Assembly (NCBI GenBank): GCA_024224995.1
Contig: JAAENB010001219.1
Span: 1-8,410 of the forward strand
Length of the DNA stretch: 8,410 nucleotides
Reading direction: 5' to 3'
From: a bacterium
GTDB taxonomy: Bacteria > Spirochaetota > UBA4802 > UBA5550
This document shows, in pieces, positions 1 to 5,559 of the stretch. Both the position numbers and the translations under genes were made by a program. Each line of letters begins with the position of its first letter. Position 1 is the first letter of the stretch. The notes under the pieces were generated by a model. The model was not told the origin of the DNA. It searched no databases and was given only the letters and a program-made list of their open reading frames with translations.

Positions 1-103
1 AAAAAATAATCCTTGAAAAAAATAACCACTTATAAAAGTATGTCGCCTATCCAAAAAATAACTGTTTCCAGTCGAAAAAAATTAGTAAATATCGGGATTA
101 TAT
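1..103 (+). promoter_or_regulatory. A-rich leader upstream of the oxidoreductase operon
   Basis: This AT-rich stretch precedes the first gene of the plus-strand operon and must hold its promoter if the operon starts here. TATAAA at 31-36 is a fair -10 candidate and TTGAAA at 13-18 a fair -35 candidate. They are only 12 bases apart, so they do not form a normal sigma-70 pair. A weak Shine-Dalgarno GGGA at 94-97 lies 6 bases before the ATG at 104. I see no hairpin or riboswitch here. The promoter assignment is tentative. Confidence 0.25.
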
Positions 104-331
104 ATGACAAAAGAGAAACGAAAGAATAAGGTTGTAGTTAAAACAGATTATTGCAAGGGCTGTCATCTCTGTGTCGCGTTCTGTAAAAAGGAAGTGCTCA
201 AGGTGTCGGAAAACCTGAATAAGATGGGGTATCACTATGTGGAGCCCCGGGAAGATGTTGATTGCACAGGATGCATGGTTTGCGCCATGATTTGCCCTGA
301 TGTTGTAATAGAGGTATATGAAGATGAATAA
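104..331 (+). CDS. 2x[4Fe-4S] ferredoxin, delta subunit of 2-oxoacid:ferredoxin oxidoreductase
   Basis: This 75-residue protein is an iron-sulfur electron carrier, most likely the delta (KorD/VorD-like) subunit that takes electrons from the catalytic subunits of the complex encoded downstream. Two CX2CX2CX3C motifs are visible, at C17-C20-C23-C27 and C54-C57-C60-C64, enough for two [4Fe-4S] clusters in the cytoplasm. The second motif has the usual proline after its last cysteine (CPD). The first has lysine (CKK) instead, a small departure from the common CP. The N-terminus is lysine/arginine-rich (MTKEKRKNK). The ATG at 104 has only a weak GGGA ribosome site. The 3' end overlaps the start region of the alpha-subunit gene, suggesting translational coupling. 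Its family is clear; its assignment as a subunit rests on the gene order. Confidence 0.9.
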   Translation: MTKEKRKNKVVVKTDYCKGCHLCVAFCKKEVLKVSENLNKMGYHYVEPREDVDCTGCMVCAMICPDVVIEVYEDE

Positions 332-1382
332 AACATTTATAAGCGGAAATCATACATTTGCAGAGGCAGCCATTAGAGCCGGGTGCAGATGTTATTTCGG
401 CTATCCTATTACCCCGCAAAATGAGCTGGGTGAATATATGGCCGAACATATGAGAGAACACAAAGGTGTCTTTCTCCAGTCAGAGAGTGAAACCGCAGCC
501 ATCAATATGGTCGTTGGCGCGGCAGCTACAGGAACCCGTGTTATGACCTCATCATCAAGCCCCGGGATCAGTCTTAAGCAGGAAGGAATTTCCTTTCTCG
601 CGGGATTTGAGCTTCCCGCGGTTATTGTAAATGTCATGCGGGGCGGACCGGGTCTTGGAAATATCGCTCCCGCGCAGGGGGATTATTTTCAGGCAGTAAA
701 AGGCGGCGGTCATGGAGACTATAGAACACTTGTTCTGGCGCCTTCATCGGTTCAGGAAATTGCGGACCTGACTTTTGACGCCTTTGACCTTGCGGACAAA
801 TACCGGAACCCTGTAATGCTCCTGGGAGACGGCCTCATGGGACAAATGAAAGAACCGGTAGTATTTCCCGAGCCAATAAAAGAGATTCCCGAGAAAGAGT
901 GGGCTCTTAAAGGGCGGGGAGACGGAGAAAGCAGGTTTTTGGCCTCCCTTATTCTTGACGCATCGGAAATGGAACGGCATAATTGGAAGCTGGTTCGTAA
1001 ATATAAAGAAATTGAAAAGAATGAAGTGCGGTATGAAGAATACATGACCGATGACGCGGACATTATTGTCATTGCATATGGAACTACCGCTCGAATAGCC
1101 AAGGGCGCTATAAACCGGGTCAGAAAAGAAGGAATCAAAGCCGGTTTAGTACGGCCCATTACGCTCTGGCCCTTCCCCAAAAAGATTCTTAAAGACCTGT
1201 CCATGCGGGTAAATAATTTTATAGTGTTTGAAATGAGCACCGGTCAGATGGTAGAAGACGTACAGCTGGCCCTGGCAGGGAAAGGAGAAGTTACTTTTCA
1301 CGGGCGTCCCGGCGGAGTTGTTCCAACTCCTGTGGAGTTTGCCCGGTTTATATATCGCGAACACCAAAAACTAAAGAAATAA
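324..1382 (+). CDS. vorB: 2-oxoacid:ferredoxin oxidoreductase alpha subunit, VorB type
   Basis: Alpha subunit of a 2-oxoacid:ferredoxin oxidoreductase, which decarboxylates 2-oxoacids to acyl-CoA with CoA, TPP and ferredoxin. The N-terminal pyrimidine-binding domain (about residues 10-190) carries the GYPITPQNE motif near residue 30, then ESETAAINMVVGAA and MRGGPGLGN. The C-terminal domain II spans about residues 245-335. The family label best fitting the GYPITPQNE segment is 3-methyl-2-oxobutanoate dehydrogenase VorB, implying branched-chain 2-oxoacids. A 2-oxoglutarate (KorA) role cannot be excluded from sequence alone. Two in-frame ATGs exist, at 318 and 324. GAGG at 311-314 is 3 bases from the first and 9 from the second, so 324 (352 residues) is preferred. 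Either start overlaps the ferredoxin gene, which ends at 331. The beta subunit follows after 41 bases. Confidence 0.92.
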   Translation: MNKTFISGNHTFAEAAIRAGCRCYFGYPITPQNELGEYMAEHMREHKGVFLQSESETAAINMVVGAAATGTRVMTSSSSPGISLKQEGISFLAGFELPAVIVNVMRGGPGLGNIAPAQGDYFQAVKGGGHGDYRTLVLAPSSVQEIADLTFDAFDLADKYRNPVMLLGDGLMGQMKEPVVFPEPIKEIPEKEWALKGRGDGESRFLASLILDASEMERHNWKLVRKYKEIEKNEVRYEEYMTDDADIIVIAYGTTARIAKGAINRVRKEGIKAGLVRPITLWPFPKKILKDLSMRVNNFIVFEMSTGQMVEDVQLALAGKGEVTFHGRPGGVVPTPVEFARFIYREHQKLKK

Positions 1383-1386
1383 GGAG

Positions 1387-1413
1387 TTAGGAGACAGCTG
1401 GTTTGTCTCCTGA
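1387..1413 (+). promoter_or_regulatory. Hairpin between Shine-Dalgarno and start codon of the beta-subunit gene
   Basis: GGAGACA at 1390-1396 and TGTCTCC at 1404-1410 form a perfect 7-bp stem around a 7-base loop. It extends outward by an A-T pair (1389/1411), a T-G wobble (1388/1412) and a T-A pair (1387/1413). A GGAG ribosome site (1383-1386) abuts the stem on its 5' side. The beta-subunit ATG at 1424 has no good Shine-Dalgarno in the 13 bases before it. If the stem forms, it removes 27 bases and leaves GGAG 10 bases from the ATG. There is no U-tract, so it is not a typical terminator. The structure is visible in the sequence; its effect on translation is inference. Confidence 0.55.
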
Positions 1414-1423
1414 TTGAAAAACT

Positions 1424-2176
1424 ATGAAGCTAAAAAATAAATGGCCTAAATATTATAAAAAAGATGTAGTATCCCATTACTGTCCCGGGTGCGGACACGG
1501 GATTGCTCACCGGATTACAGCTGAAGTTCTGGAAGAACTTGATGTTGGGAAACGAGCTATTTGCGTTAACCCGGCTGGTTGTGCCGTACTGGCGTACAAA
1601 TATTTCGATATAGATATGCTGGAATCGGCTCACGGCAGGGGAACTGCCATGGCAACGGGTATCAAACGAGCCCGCCCCGATCTTTTTGTCTTCACCTACC
1701 AGGGAGACGGAGATCTTTCCGCCATTGGAACAGCAGAGACAATTCACTCCGCAAACAGGGGAGAACATATTACTGTTGTCTTCATCAATAACGCGGTTTA
1801 TGGAATGACGGGCGGACAAATGGCTCCCACTACCCTGCTGGACCAGAAGACCACAACAAGTCCTGCCGGAAGAGACCCCGGCGTAGACGGATACCCGCTC
1901 CATATTACCGACATCCTGGCAACATTTCCCGGAGTCGTCTACGCGGAACGGGTTTCCATAACCACACCGGGCGGGATCAGGAAAACCAAAAAGGCCATAA
2001 CAACAGCATTCCAGACACAAATTGACGGACTGGGCTATTCAATAATAGAAGTACTTTCTCCCTGTCCTACGAACTGGAAAATGAATTCTATTGATTCATT
2101 TAAGTGGATTGATGAGGTTATGGAAAAAGAGTTTCCATTAGGAGTATTAACCGACAAGAGGGGAGAAAAGAAATAA
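1424..2176 (+). CDS. 2-oxoacid:ferredoxin oxidoreductase beta subunit, TPP-binding
   Basis: Catalytic beta subunit (KorB/VorA type, 250 residues) that binds thiamine pyrophosphate and a [4Fe-4S] cluster. HYCPGCGHG places C20 and C23 near the N-terminus. C53 in NPAGC and C214 in SPCPTNW complete the four cysteines expected for the cluster. The TPP/Mg site is visible as GDGD (94-97) followed by INNAVYGMTGGQ (121-132). Length is normal for the subunit. The ATG at 1424 is chosen because an in-frame TGA lies just upstream (1415-1417) and the conserved HYCPGCGHG block begins about where family members have it. The gene sits 41 bases after the alpha gene, behind a hairpin that may affect its initiation. 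The gamma gene starts 2 bases after its stop. Confidence 0.93.
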   Translation: MKLKNKWPKYYKKDVVSHYCPGCGHGIAHRITAEVLEELDVGKRAICVNPAGCAVLAYKYFDIDMLESAHGRGTAMATGIKRARPDLFVFTYQGDGDLSAIGTAETIHSANRGEHITVVFINNAVYGMTGGQMAPTTLLDQKTTTSPAGRDPGVDGYPLHITDILATFPGVVYAERVSITTPGGIRKTKKAITTAFQTQIDGLGYSIIEVLSPCPTNWKMNSIDSFKWIDEVMEKEFPLGVLTDKRGEKK

Positions 2177-2178
2177 TT

Positions 2179-2730
2179 ATGATAGCAAAAATTTTATATG
2201 CCGGCTCCGGCGGCCAGGGCGTTTTAACAATGGGCAATGTATTCGGCAATGCCGCCATGCTTGAAAATCTTTTTGTCACGTACATTCCCTCATACGGGGC
2301 AGCGATGAGAGGTGGTACCGCGAACTGCACAATCAGTGTTTCCGACGTGGAAATAGCTTCTCCTGTAGCGTCAGCTCCGGATATTGTTATTGCCATGAAC
2401 CAGCCTTCTGCCGTAACTTTTTTAAACCGGCTCCAGCCCGGCGGGCAGATGATCTACAATTCAAACCTGGTAGACAGCATTCCTTTTCGAGGAGATGTGG
2501 ATGTATATCCTGTTCCGGCAAGCGATATTGCCGCTGAGCTGGGAAACAACCGTTCCGCGAATATGGTGCTGCTGGGAGCCTTTCTCAAGCTCACGAACCT
2601 GGTAAAAGTTGAAGCCATGAATAAGAGTGTTGAAATATTGATGGGATCAAAGAAAAAGCTTGTTGAGATCAGCATAAAAGCCATTGCAGCAGGTTACGAA
2701 CGATTCCCTTTTGAAACAGATGAAGATTAA
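2179..2730 (+). CDS. 2-oxoacid:ferredoxin oxidoreductase gamma subunit
   Basis: This 183-residue protein is the gamma (KorC/VorC-like) subunit, the domain that binds CoA in PFOR-type enzymes. It opens with the nucleotide-binding-like GSGGQG (residues 9-14). The family's SYGAAMRGGTANCTISVSD-like block follows around residues 38-56, then DIVIAMNQPS and a central RSANMVLLGAF segment. It is full length for the family. Its ATG is 2 bases after the beta stop, and the purine-rich GGGGAG near 2159-2164 inside the end of the beta gene can serve as ribosome site, so beta and gamma are likely translated together. With the delta, alpha and beta genes upstream, the order delta-alpha-beta-gamma gives a complete four-subunit enzyme. 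Confidence 0.92.
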   Translation: MIAKILYAGSGGQGVLTMGNVFGNAAMLENLFVTYIPSYGAAMRGGTANCTISVSDVEIASPVASAPDIVIAMNQPSAVTFLNRLQPGGQMIYNSNLVDSIPFRGDVDVYPVPASDIAAELGNNRSANMVLLGAFLKLTNLVKVEAMNKSVEILMGSKKKLVEISIKAIAAGYERFPFETDED

Positions 2731-2748
2731 TTATTAAGGAGATTACCT

Positions 2749-3177
2749 ATGCCTATTACACAGGTTTCCATAGCAGTAGACAATACCCCGGGTGAGCTGA
2801 ACAGGGTCACTGAAATTCTTGAAAAAGAACAGATAAATATCAAGTCCATCATGGCAGCTGCCGCCCTTACCCCGGTACAGCTGAACCTGGTTGTTGATGA
2901 ACCGGATCGGGCCGAAGCCATTCTAAAAGGAGCCGGCTTTACCGTAAAAACCAAAGAGGTTATTGCAGTAGCAACCCCCGATCATCCGGGCGGCCTTAAC
3001 GCGGTCCTGAGACCCCTTCTTGAAGCAAGCGTGAATGTTGAAACAATGTACCCCTTCATCAATCCCAAAGGTGATGAAGCAATAATTATCCTTGAAGTAG
3101 ACAAGATCCCTGAAGCAAAAGAAGTATTAAAGAAACACTGGGTTAAGACCTATAGTACGGAGATATATAAGGGCTAG
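2749..3177 (+). CDS. Tandem ACT-domain protein, putative amino-acid-responsive regulator
   Basis: This 142-residue protein is built almost entirely of two ACT domains, at about residues 4-68 and 72-140. The first starts ITQVSIAVDNTPGELNRVTEIL, the typical strand-turn-helix with the small-ligand-site PGEL. The second repeats the pattern as EVIAVATPDHPGGLNAVLRPLL. ACT domains commonly bind amino acids and regulate enzymes or transcription. No catalytic, DNA-binding or membrane segment is present, so it would act through a partner. A strong AAGGAG (2736-2741), 7 bases from the ATG, gives it the best ribosome site of the operon. Standing last after the four oxidoreductase subunits, it may sense the amino acid whose 2-oxoacid the enzyme uses, plausibly a branched-chain one. 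That role is inference. Confidence 0.85.
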   Translation: MPITQVSIAVDNTPGELNRVTEILEKEQINIKSIMAAAALTPVQLNLVVDEPDRAEAILKGAGFTVKTKEVIAVATPDHPGGLNAVLRPLLEASVNVETMYPFINPKGDEAIIILEVDKIPEAKEVLKKHWVKTYSTEIYKG

Positions 3178-3227
3178 TCTTCGACTCCGCTCAGACACCA
3201 GATCGGTGGCTGAGCGGAGCCCAAGAC
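3177..3227. repeat. Intergenic near-palindrome between convergent operons, possible bidirectional terminator
   Basis: The main stem pairs 3185-3199 with 3205-3219 around a 5-base loop (AGATC), 14 of 15 positions matching (mismatch 3195/3209). After a 3-base internal bulge, an outer 5-bp stem (3177-3181 with 3223-3227, GTCTT/AAGAC) continues. The element begins at the last base of the ACT-gene stop codon and ends 5 bases before the stop of etfA on the other strand. No T-run follows on either strand, so it is not a textbook intrinsic terminator. It could block or trim converging transcripts. Its arms (CGACTCCGCTCAG-like) resemble intergenic palindromes repeated through some bacterial genomes, by memory only. 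Confidence 0.7.
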
Positions 3228-3232
3228 CCGAC

Positions 3233-4282
3233 TTACTTATTAAACAGCGACTTCTCCTGCCTCAAACGTTCAATAAAGTGCGATAAAAACCTGTTCGCGT
3301 CTTCTCTGATTACATAATCCGATATTTCACTGATTGGGGCTTTATCGTCCACATTTACCGATACAATAATTTCAGAATCAAGAATTGATCCCGTATGTTG
3401 TACCTGGCCGGAAATACCAAAGCCCAGGTATAATTGGGGCCGGATGTTTTTACCGGTCTGGCCGATCATCCGTTCCTCTTCGCACCATTCATTAAAGACC
3501 GGGACCCTTGTGGCGCCCACTTCTCCGTTCAAAATATCGGAAAGATCAAATAATTTGTCGAAATTCCTTTTCGATTCCAGTCCCCGGCCTCCCGCGCAAA
3601 TTACCGACGCCTGTTCCAGGGGTACATGATGCCTGTTCCAGCGTACCGGCGCTGCCTGGTTCGATATCTTTAATCCCGAAACATCATAGCTAAAATCGAT
3701 CTTTTTAATCTCTACACTACTGGAATTTTCAGCTTCTTTTTTATCAAGTATTCCGGGCTGAACTGTTGCCATCTGTGGGCGTGAATGAGGGCAAATAATG
3801 GAGGCGCACATATTACCGCTGTAGGCAAGCCGCTTCATTTGGAGCAGTCCCTTTCCATACTCTTCCGAATCGACTATATCCAGGTCTATGCAGTGCGTGG
3901 TTAAGCCCGTATTACATCGCCTGGCCAGCCGGGCTCCCAGGTCTTTGCCTGCCTCTGTGGACGGCAGCAGCACTATGGATGGTTTGTGCTCTTCCACCAG
4001 GGCCGTTATTATATCGGGAAAGATCTCGCTGTTATAATGCTTCAGATTTTTGTCCGACAGGTATATAATTTCATTGGGACCGAACTTTTCAATCTCAGGA
4101 AGATACTGCTCCGCTTCCAGGCCAAGTACCAGGGCGCACAATTTCTGCCCCAGCCTGTTTGCCAGCTCCCGCCCCTTTGTCAGCAATTCGAGTGCGCCCT
4201 CCAGAACACGTTCGTGATCCTGAATTTCGGTAAATACCCAGACGTCTTTGTGATCGGCTATATTTTGTTTGTTATTTGACAT
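3233..4282 (-). CDS. etfA: Electron-transfer flavoprotein alpha subunit
   Basis: EtfA carries the FAD of the electron-transfer flavoprotein and pairs with EtfB. From the ATG at 4282 the protein has 349 residues. The N-terminal alpha/beta domain begins DVWVFTEI (13-20). The C-terminal FAD domain shows AGGRGLESKRNF (230-241), GEVGATR (253-259), GQTGK (274-278) and GISGQVQH (289-296), all family signatures. There is no fused ferredoxin domain. A longer reading from a TTG at 4339 adds 19 residues with no family resemblance, and its codons run into an inverted repeat, so the ATG is preferred. The ribosome site is weak (AGAGAAG). The gene follows etfB after 139 bases that hold a long hairpin, so it may be expressed at a different level from etfB. 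Confidence 0.93.
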   Translation of the reverse strand: MSNNKQNIADHKDVWVFTEIQDHERVLEGALELLTKGRELANRLGQKLCALVLGLEAEQYLPEIEKFGPNEIIYLSDKNLKHYNSEIFPDIITALVEEHKPSIVLLPSTEAGKDLGARLARRCNTGLTTHCIDLDIVDSEEYGKGLLQMKRLAYSGNMCASIICPHSRPQMATVQPGILDKKEAENSSSVEIKKIDFSYDVSGLKISNQAAPVRWNRHHVPLEQASVICAGGRGLESKRNFDKLFDLSDILNGEVGATRVPVFNEWCEEERMIGQTGKNIRPQLYLGFGISGQVQHTGSILDSEIIVSVNVDDKAPISEISDYVIREDANRFLSHFIERLRQEKSLFNK

Positions 4283-4318
4283 TGTTCTTCTCTTTGAATT
4301 TTGGTTTTCTTGATTTAT

Positions 4319-4414
4319 GTTGTTAGTTTGAAGTTGCAAGTTTGAAGTTTGAAGTTAAAAGAAAGAAGCTGGTCTTAACTTTGAACTTTAAACTTCAAAC
4401 TTCAAACTAACAAC
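4319..4414. repeat. Long heptad-based inverted repeat between etfB and etfA
   Basis: Arms 4319-4358 and 4375-4414 are inverted copies matching at about 35 of 40 positions. The outer 17 bp (4319-4335 with 4398-4414) are perfect, and the loop is 16 bases. Each arm is a run of 7-base units around GTTTGAA: after GTTGTTA, the left arm reads GTTTGAA, GTTGCAA, GTTTGAA, GTTTGAA, GTTAAAA. The repeat fills most of the 139-base gap between the two cotranscribed subunit genes, so the mRNA would fold into a stable stem there. No T-run follows in the direction of transcription. Possible roles are mRNA processing or stabilisation, or simply a selfish repeat. Confidence 0.85.
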
Positions 4415-4421
4415 TATTTTT

Positions 4422-5213
4422 TTAATATCTTAAAATATTGTGTTTTTTTAATTTGTGAATGAGTCCGTCTACTTTTTCATTGAGTGTTCCTTCGATTATT
4501 TCCTGTTCTCTTTTGTGCACAAAGGAATCGTATTCCAGTACAATGGTGGGTGATCCTTTTAAACCGTACTCATCTTCTGTTCCGCCGATATCATCCATGG
4601 TTATTCTCTTTATTTCTTTATCAAAGCAAAAATTTAGCCCCTGGAGACTGGAGAATCTCACTTTATTTATATCTTTATTAACGGCAAGGAGTATGGGAAG
4701 ATCAATTTTAATTTGCTGATATTCATGGCCATAGAGTCTTTCTATGAGGGCGGAGCTGTTTTGAATTTCGATCTTGTGTATCTGCGTTATGAGAGGAATT
4801 CCCAGAAATTCCGATAACTGGAATCCCACATTAGAAGTATTCCCGTCAATGGCCTCGACCCCGGTTACTATGATATCAAACTTACCGCTCTTTTTTATTA
4901 CCTTCGACAAAATATTGCTCGTCACCAGGGAGTCGGACCCGGCAAAGCGTTTGTCGGTAATGAGCAGTGCGTCATCGGCTCCCATTGCAAAGGCTTCACG
5001 CAAAACATCTTCTGCCTGGGGCGGCCCCATGGTTATGGCGGTGATTGTTCCGCCATAACGTTCTTTGAGACAGAGTGCCGTTTCCATGGCATGCCGGTCA
5101 TCGGGATTCATGATATTTTCGATGCTCTCCCGAATAAGCGTCCCGTTCTTTGGATTTATTTTCACTTTGCTGGTGTCGGGCACCTGTTTTACGCATACGA
5201 TTATTTTTAGCAT
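4422..5213 (-). CDS. etfB: Electron-transfer flavoprotein beta subunit
   Basis: EtfB (263 residues) is the partner of EtfA and binds AMP or a second FAD. Visible signatures are VKQVPDT (8-14), NPDDRHAMETAL (36-47), TMGP (61-64) and, near the C-terminus, DDIGGTEDEYGLKGSPT. The nucleotide-contact motif TGVEAIDGNTSNVG (117-130) is closer to the AIDGDTAQVGP form of clostridial FAD-type EtfB than to the DDDCNQTGQ form of AMP-type mitochondrial EtfB. It differs at several positions: N for D, S for A, N for Q, F for P. So a bifurcating or FAD-binding role is possible but not established. The ATG at 5213 is 7 bases after GAGG within GAGAGAGG. It is second in the acd-etfB-etfA order, behind a repeat-derived leader. 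Confidence 0.93.
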   Translation of the reverse strand: MLKIIVCVKQVPDTSKVKINPKNGTLIRESIENIMNPDDRHAMETALCLKERYGGTITAITMGPPQAEDVLREAFAMGADDALLITDKRFAGSDSLVTSNILSKVIKKSGKFDIIVTGVEAIDGNTSNVGFQLSEFLGIPLITQIHKIEIQNSSALIERLYGHEYQQIKIDLPILLAVNKDINKVRFSSLQGLNFCFDKEIKRITMDDIGGTEDEYGLKGSPTIVLEYDSFVHKREQEIIEGTLNEKVDGLIHKLKKHNILRY

Positions 5214-5220
5214 TACATTT

Positions 5221-5293
5221 CCTCTCTCAAGAAACTAAAATTTGCTTGTGCGCGGGCTTGAAATAGTATTTAGCTTCTGATCTATTTTTTCCC
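5221..5293 (-). repeat. Short leader repeat immediately upstream of etfB
   Basis: AGAAACTAAA at 5230-5239 is mirrored by TTTAGCTTCT at 5269-5278, making a short imperfect palindrome with a 29-base middle. Just beyond it is TTCTGATCTATTTTTTCCC (5275-5293). Read on the minus strand, the element runs GGGAAAAAATAGATCAGAAGCT, a GCCCGCGCACAAGC-like centre, TTTAGTTTCTTGAGAGAGG, then the etfB ribosome site. The same beginning and end, with a related centre, occur upstream of acd at 6721-6888. This copy lacks the long internal hairpin of that one. Confidence 0.75.
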
Positions 5294-5427
5294 TGCTTCG
5301 CAGGGGTCGCACCCCACGCTATGAGAAATCCCCATAGCCCTGGTGAACTATTTTAGAAACAGGGCCTGTTCCCGGGAGATGTTATCCGGGTTCTGCTCTG
5401 CTGCCCTCTGGGGTGCGACCCCTGCGA
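5291..5427. repeat. GC-rich segment with 19-bp perfect inverted repeats between acd and etfB
   Basis: Bases 5298-5316 and 5409-5427 are perfect reverse complements (centre GGGGTCGCACCCC on the left arm) with 92 bases between. The left arm also has its own small stem: CCCTGC at 5291-5296 with GCAGGG at 5300-5305. The interior holds two more short stems, CCCTG/CAGGG and CCCGG/CCGGG. The whole block is far more GC-rich than the flanking leader sequence. I find no convincing open reading frame in it. It fits a structured mobile repeat or an insertion into the leader region. Confidence 0.7.
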
Positions 5428-5559
5428 GGGGATTTTGCCCGGGGCGGTTTCAGAGACGTTGCAGTGCAGCGTCTCTCAGAACCCAACCCGTGCCCGGAGC
5501 ATCTTCGCAAAACAGACCCCGGTGTCGACACAGTTTCTGACCTATTTTTCCCGGTGTCC
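5428..5559. repeat. Non-coding remainder of the acd-etfB gap: hairpin and third partial leader copy
   Basis: The 346-base gap between acd and etfB contains no gene I can support. In this part, AGAGACG at 5452-5458 and CGTCTCT at 5470-5476 are the perfect outer stem of a symmetric hairpin centred on 5464, close to 12 bp with one wobble. GTGTCGACAC at 5522-5531 is a perfect 10-bp palindrome. TTCTGACCTATTTTTCCC at 5535-5552 repeats the outer end of the etfB leader (5275-5293), so the GC-rich material between is bracketed by direct copies of that motif. CCCGGTGTC also appears twice, at 5518-5526 and 5550-5558. Confidence 0.65.

Noticed and set aside
4283..4339. N-terminal extension of EtfA by 19 residues from a TTG start
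   Set aside because: The extra residues have no family resemblance and the codons run into the heptad inverted repeat; the ATG at 4282 gives a normal EtfA N-terminus.
5211..5220. ATGTAATG at the etfB start, which could be a start-stop mini-ORF
   Set aside because: The first ATG is only two bases from the end of the Shine-Dalgarno, too close for initiation; likely chance.
5343..5540. 65-codon plus-strand frame in the acd-etfB gap
   Set aside because: It lies wholly within inverted repeats, has cysteine/arginine-rich content typical of non-coding GC-rich DNA, and no ribosome site.
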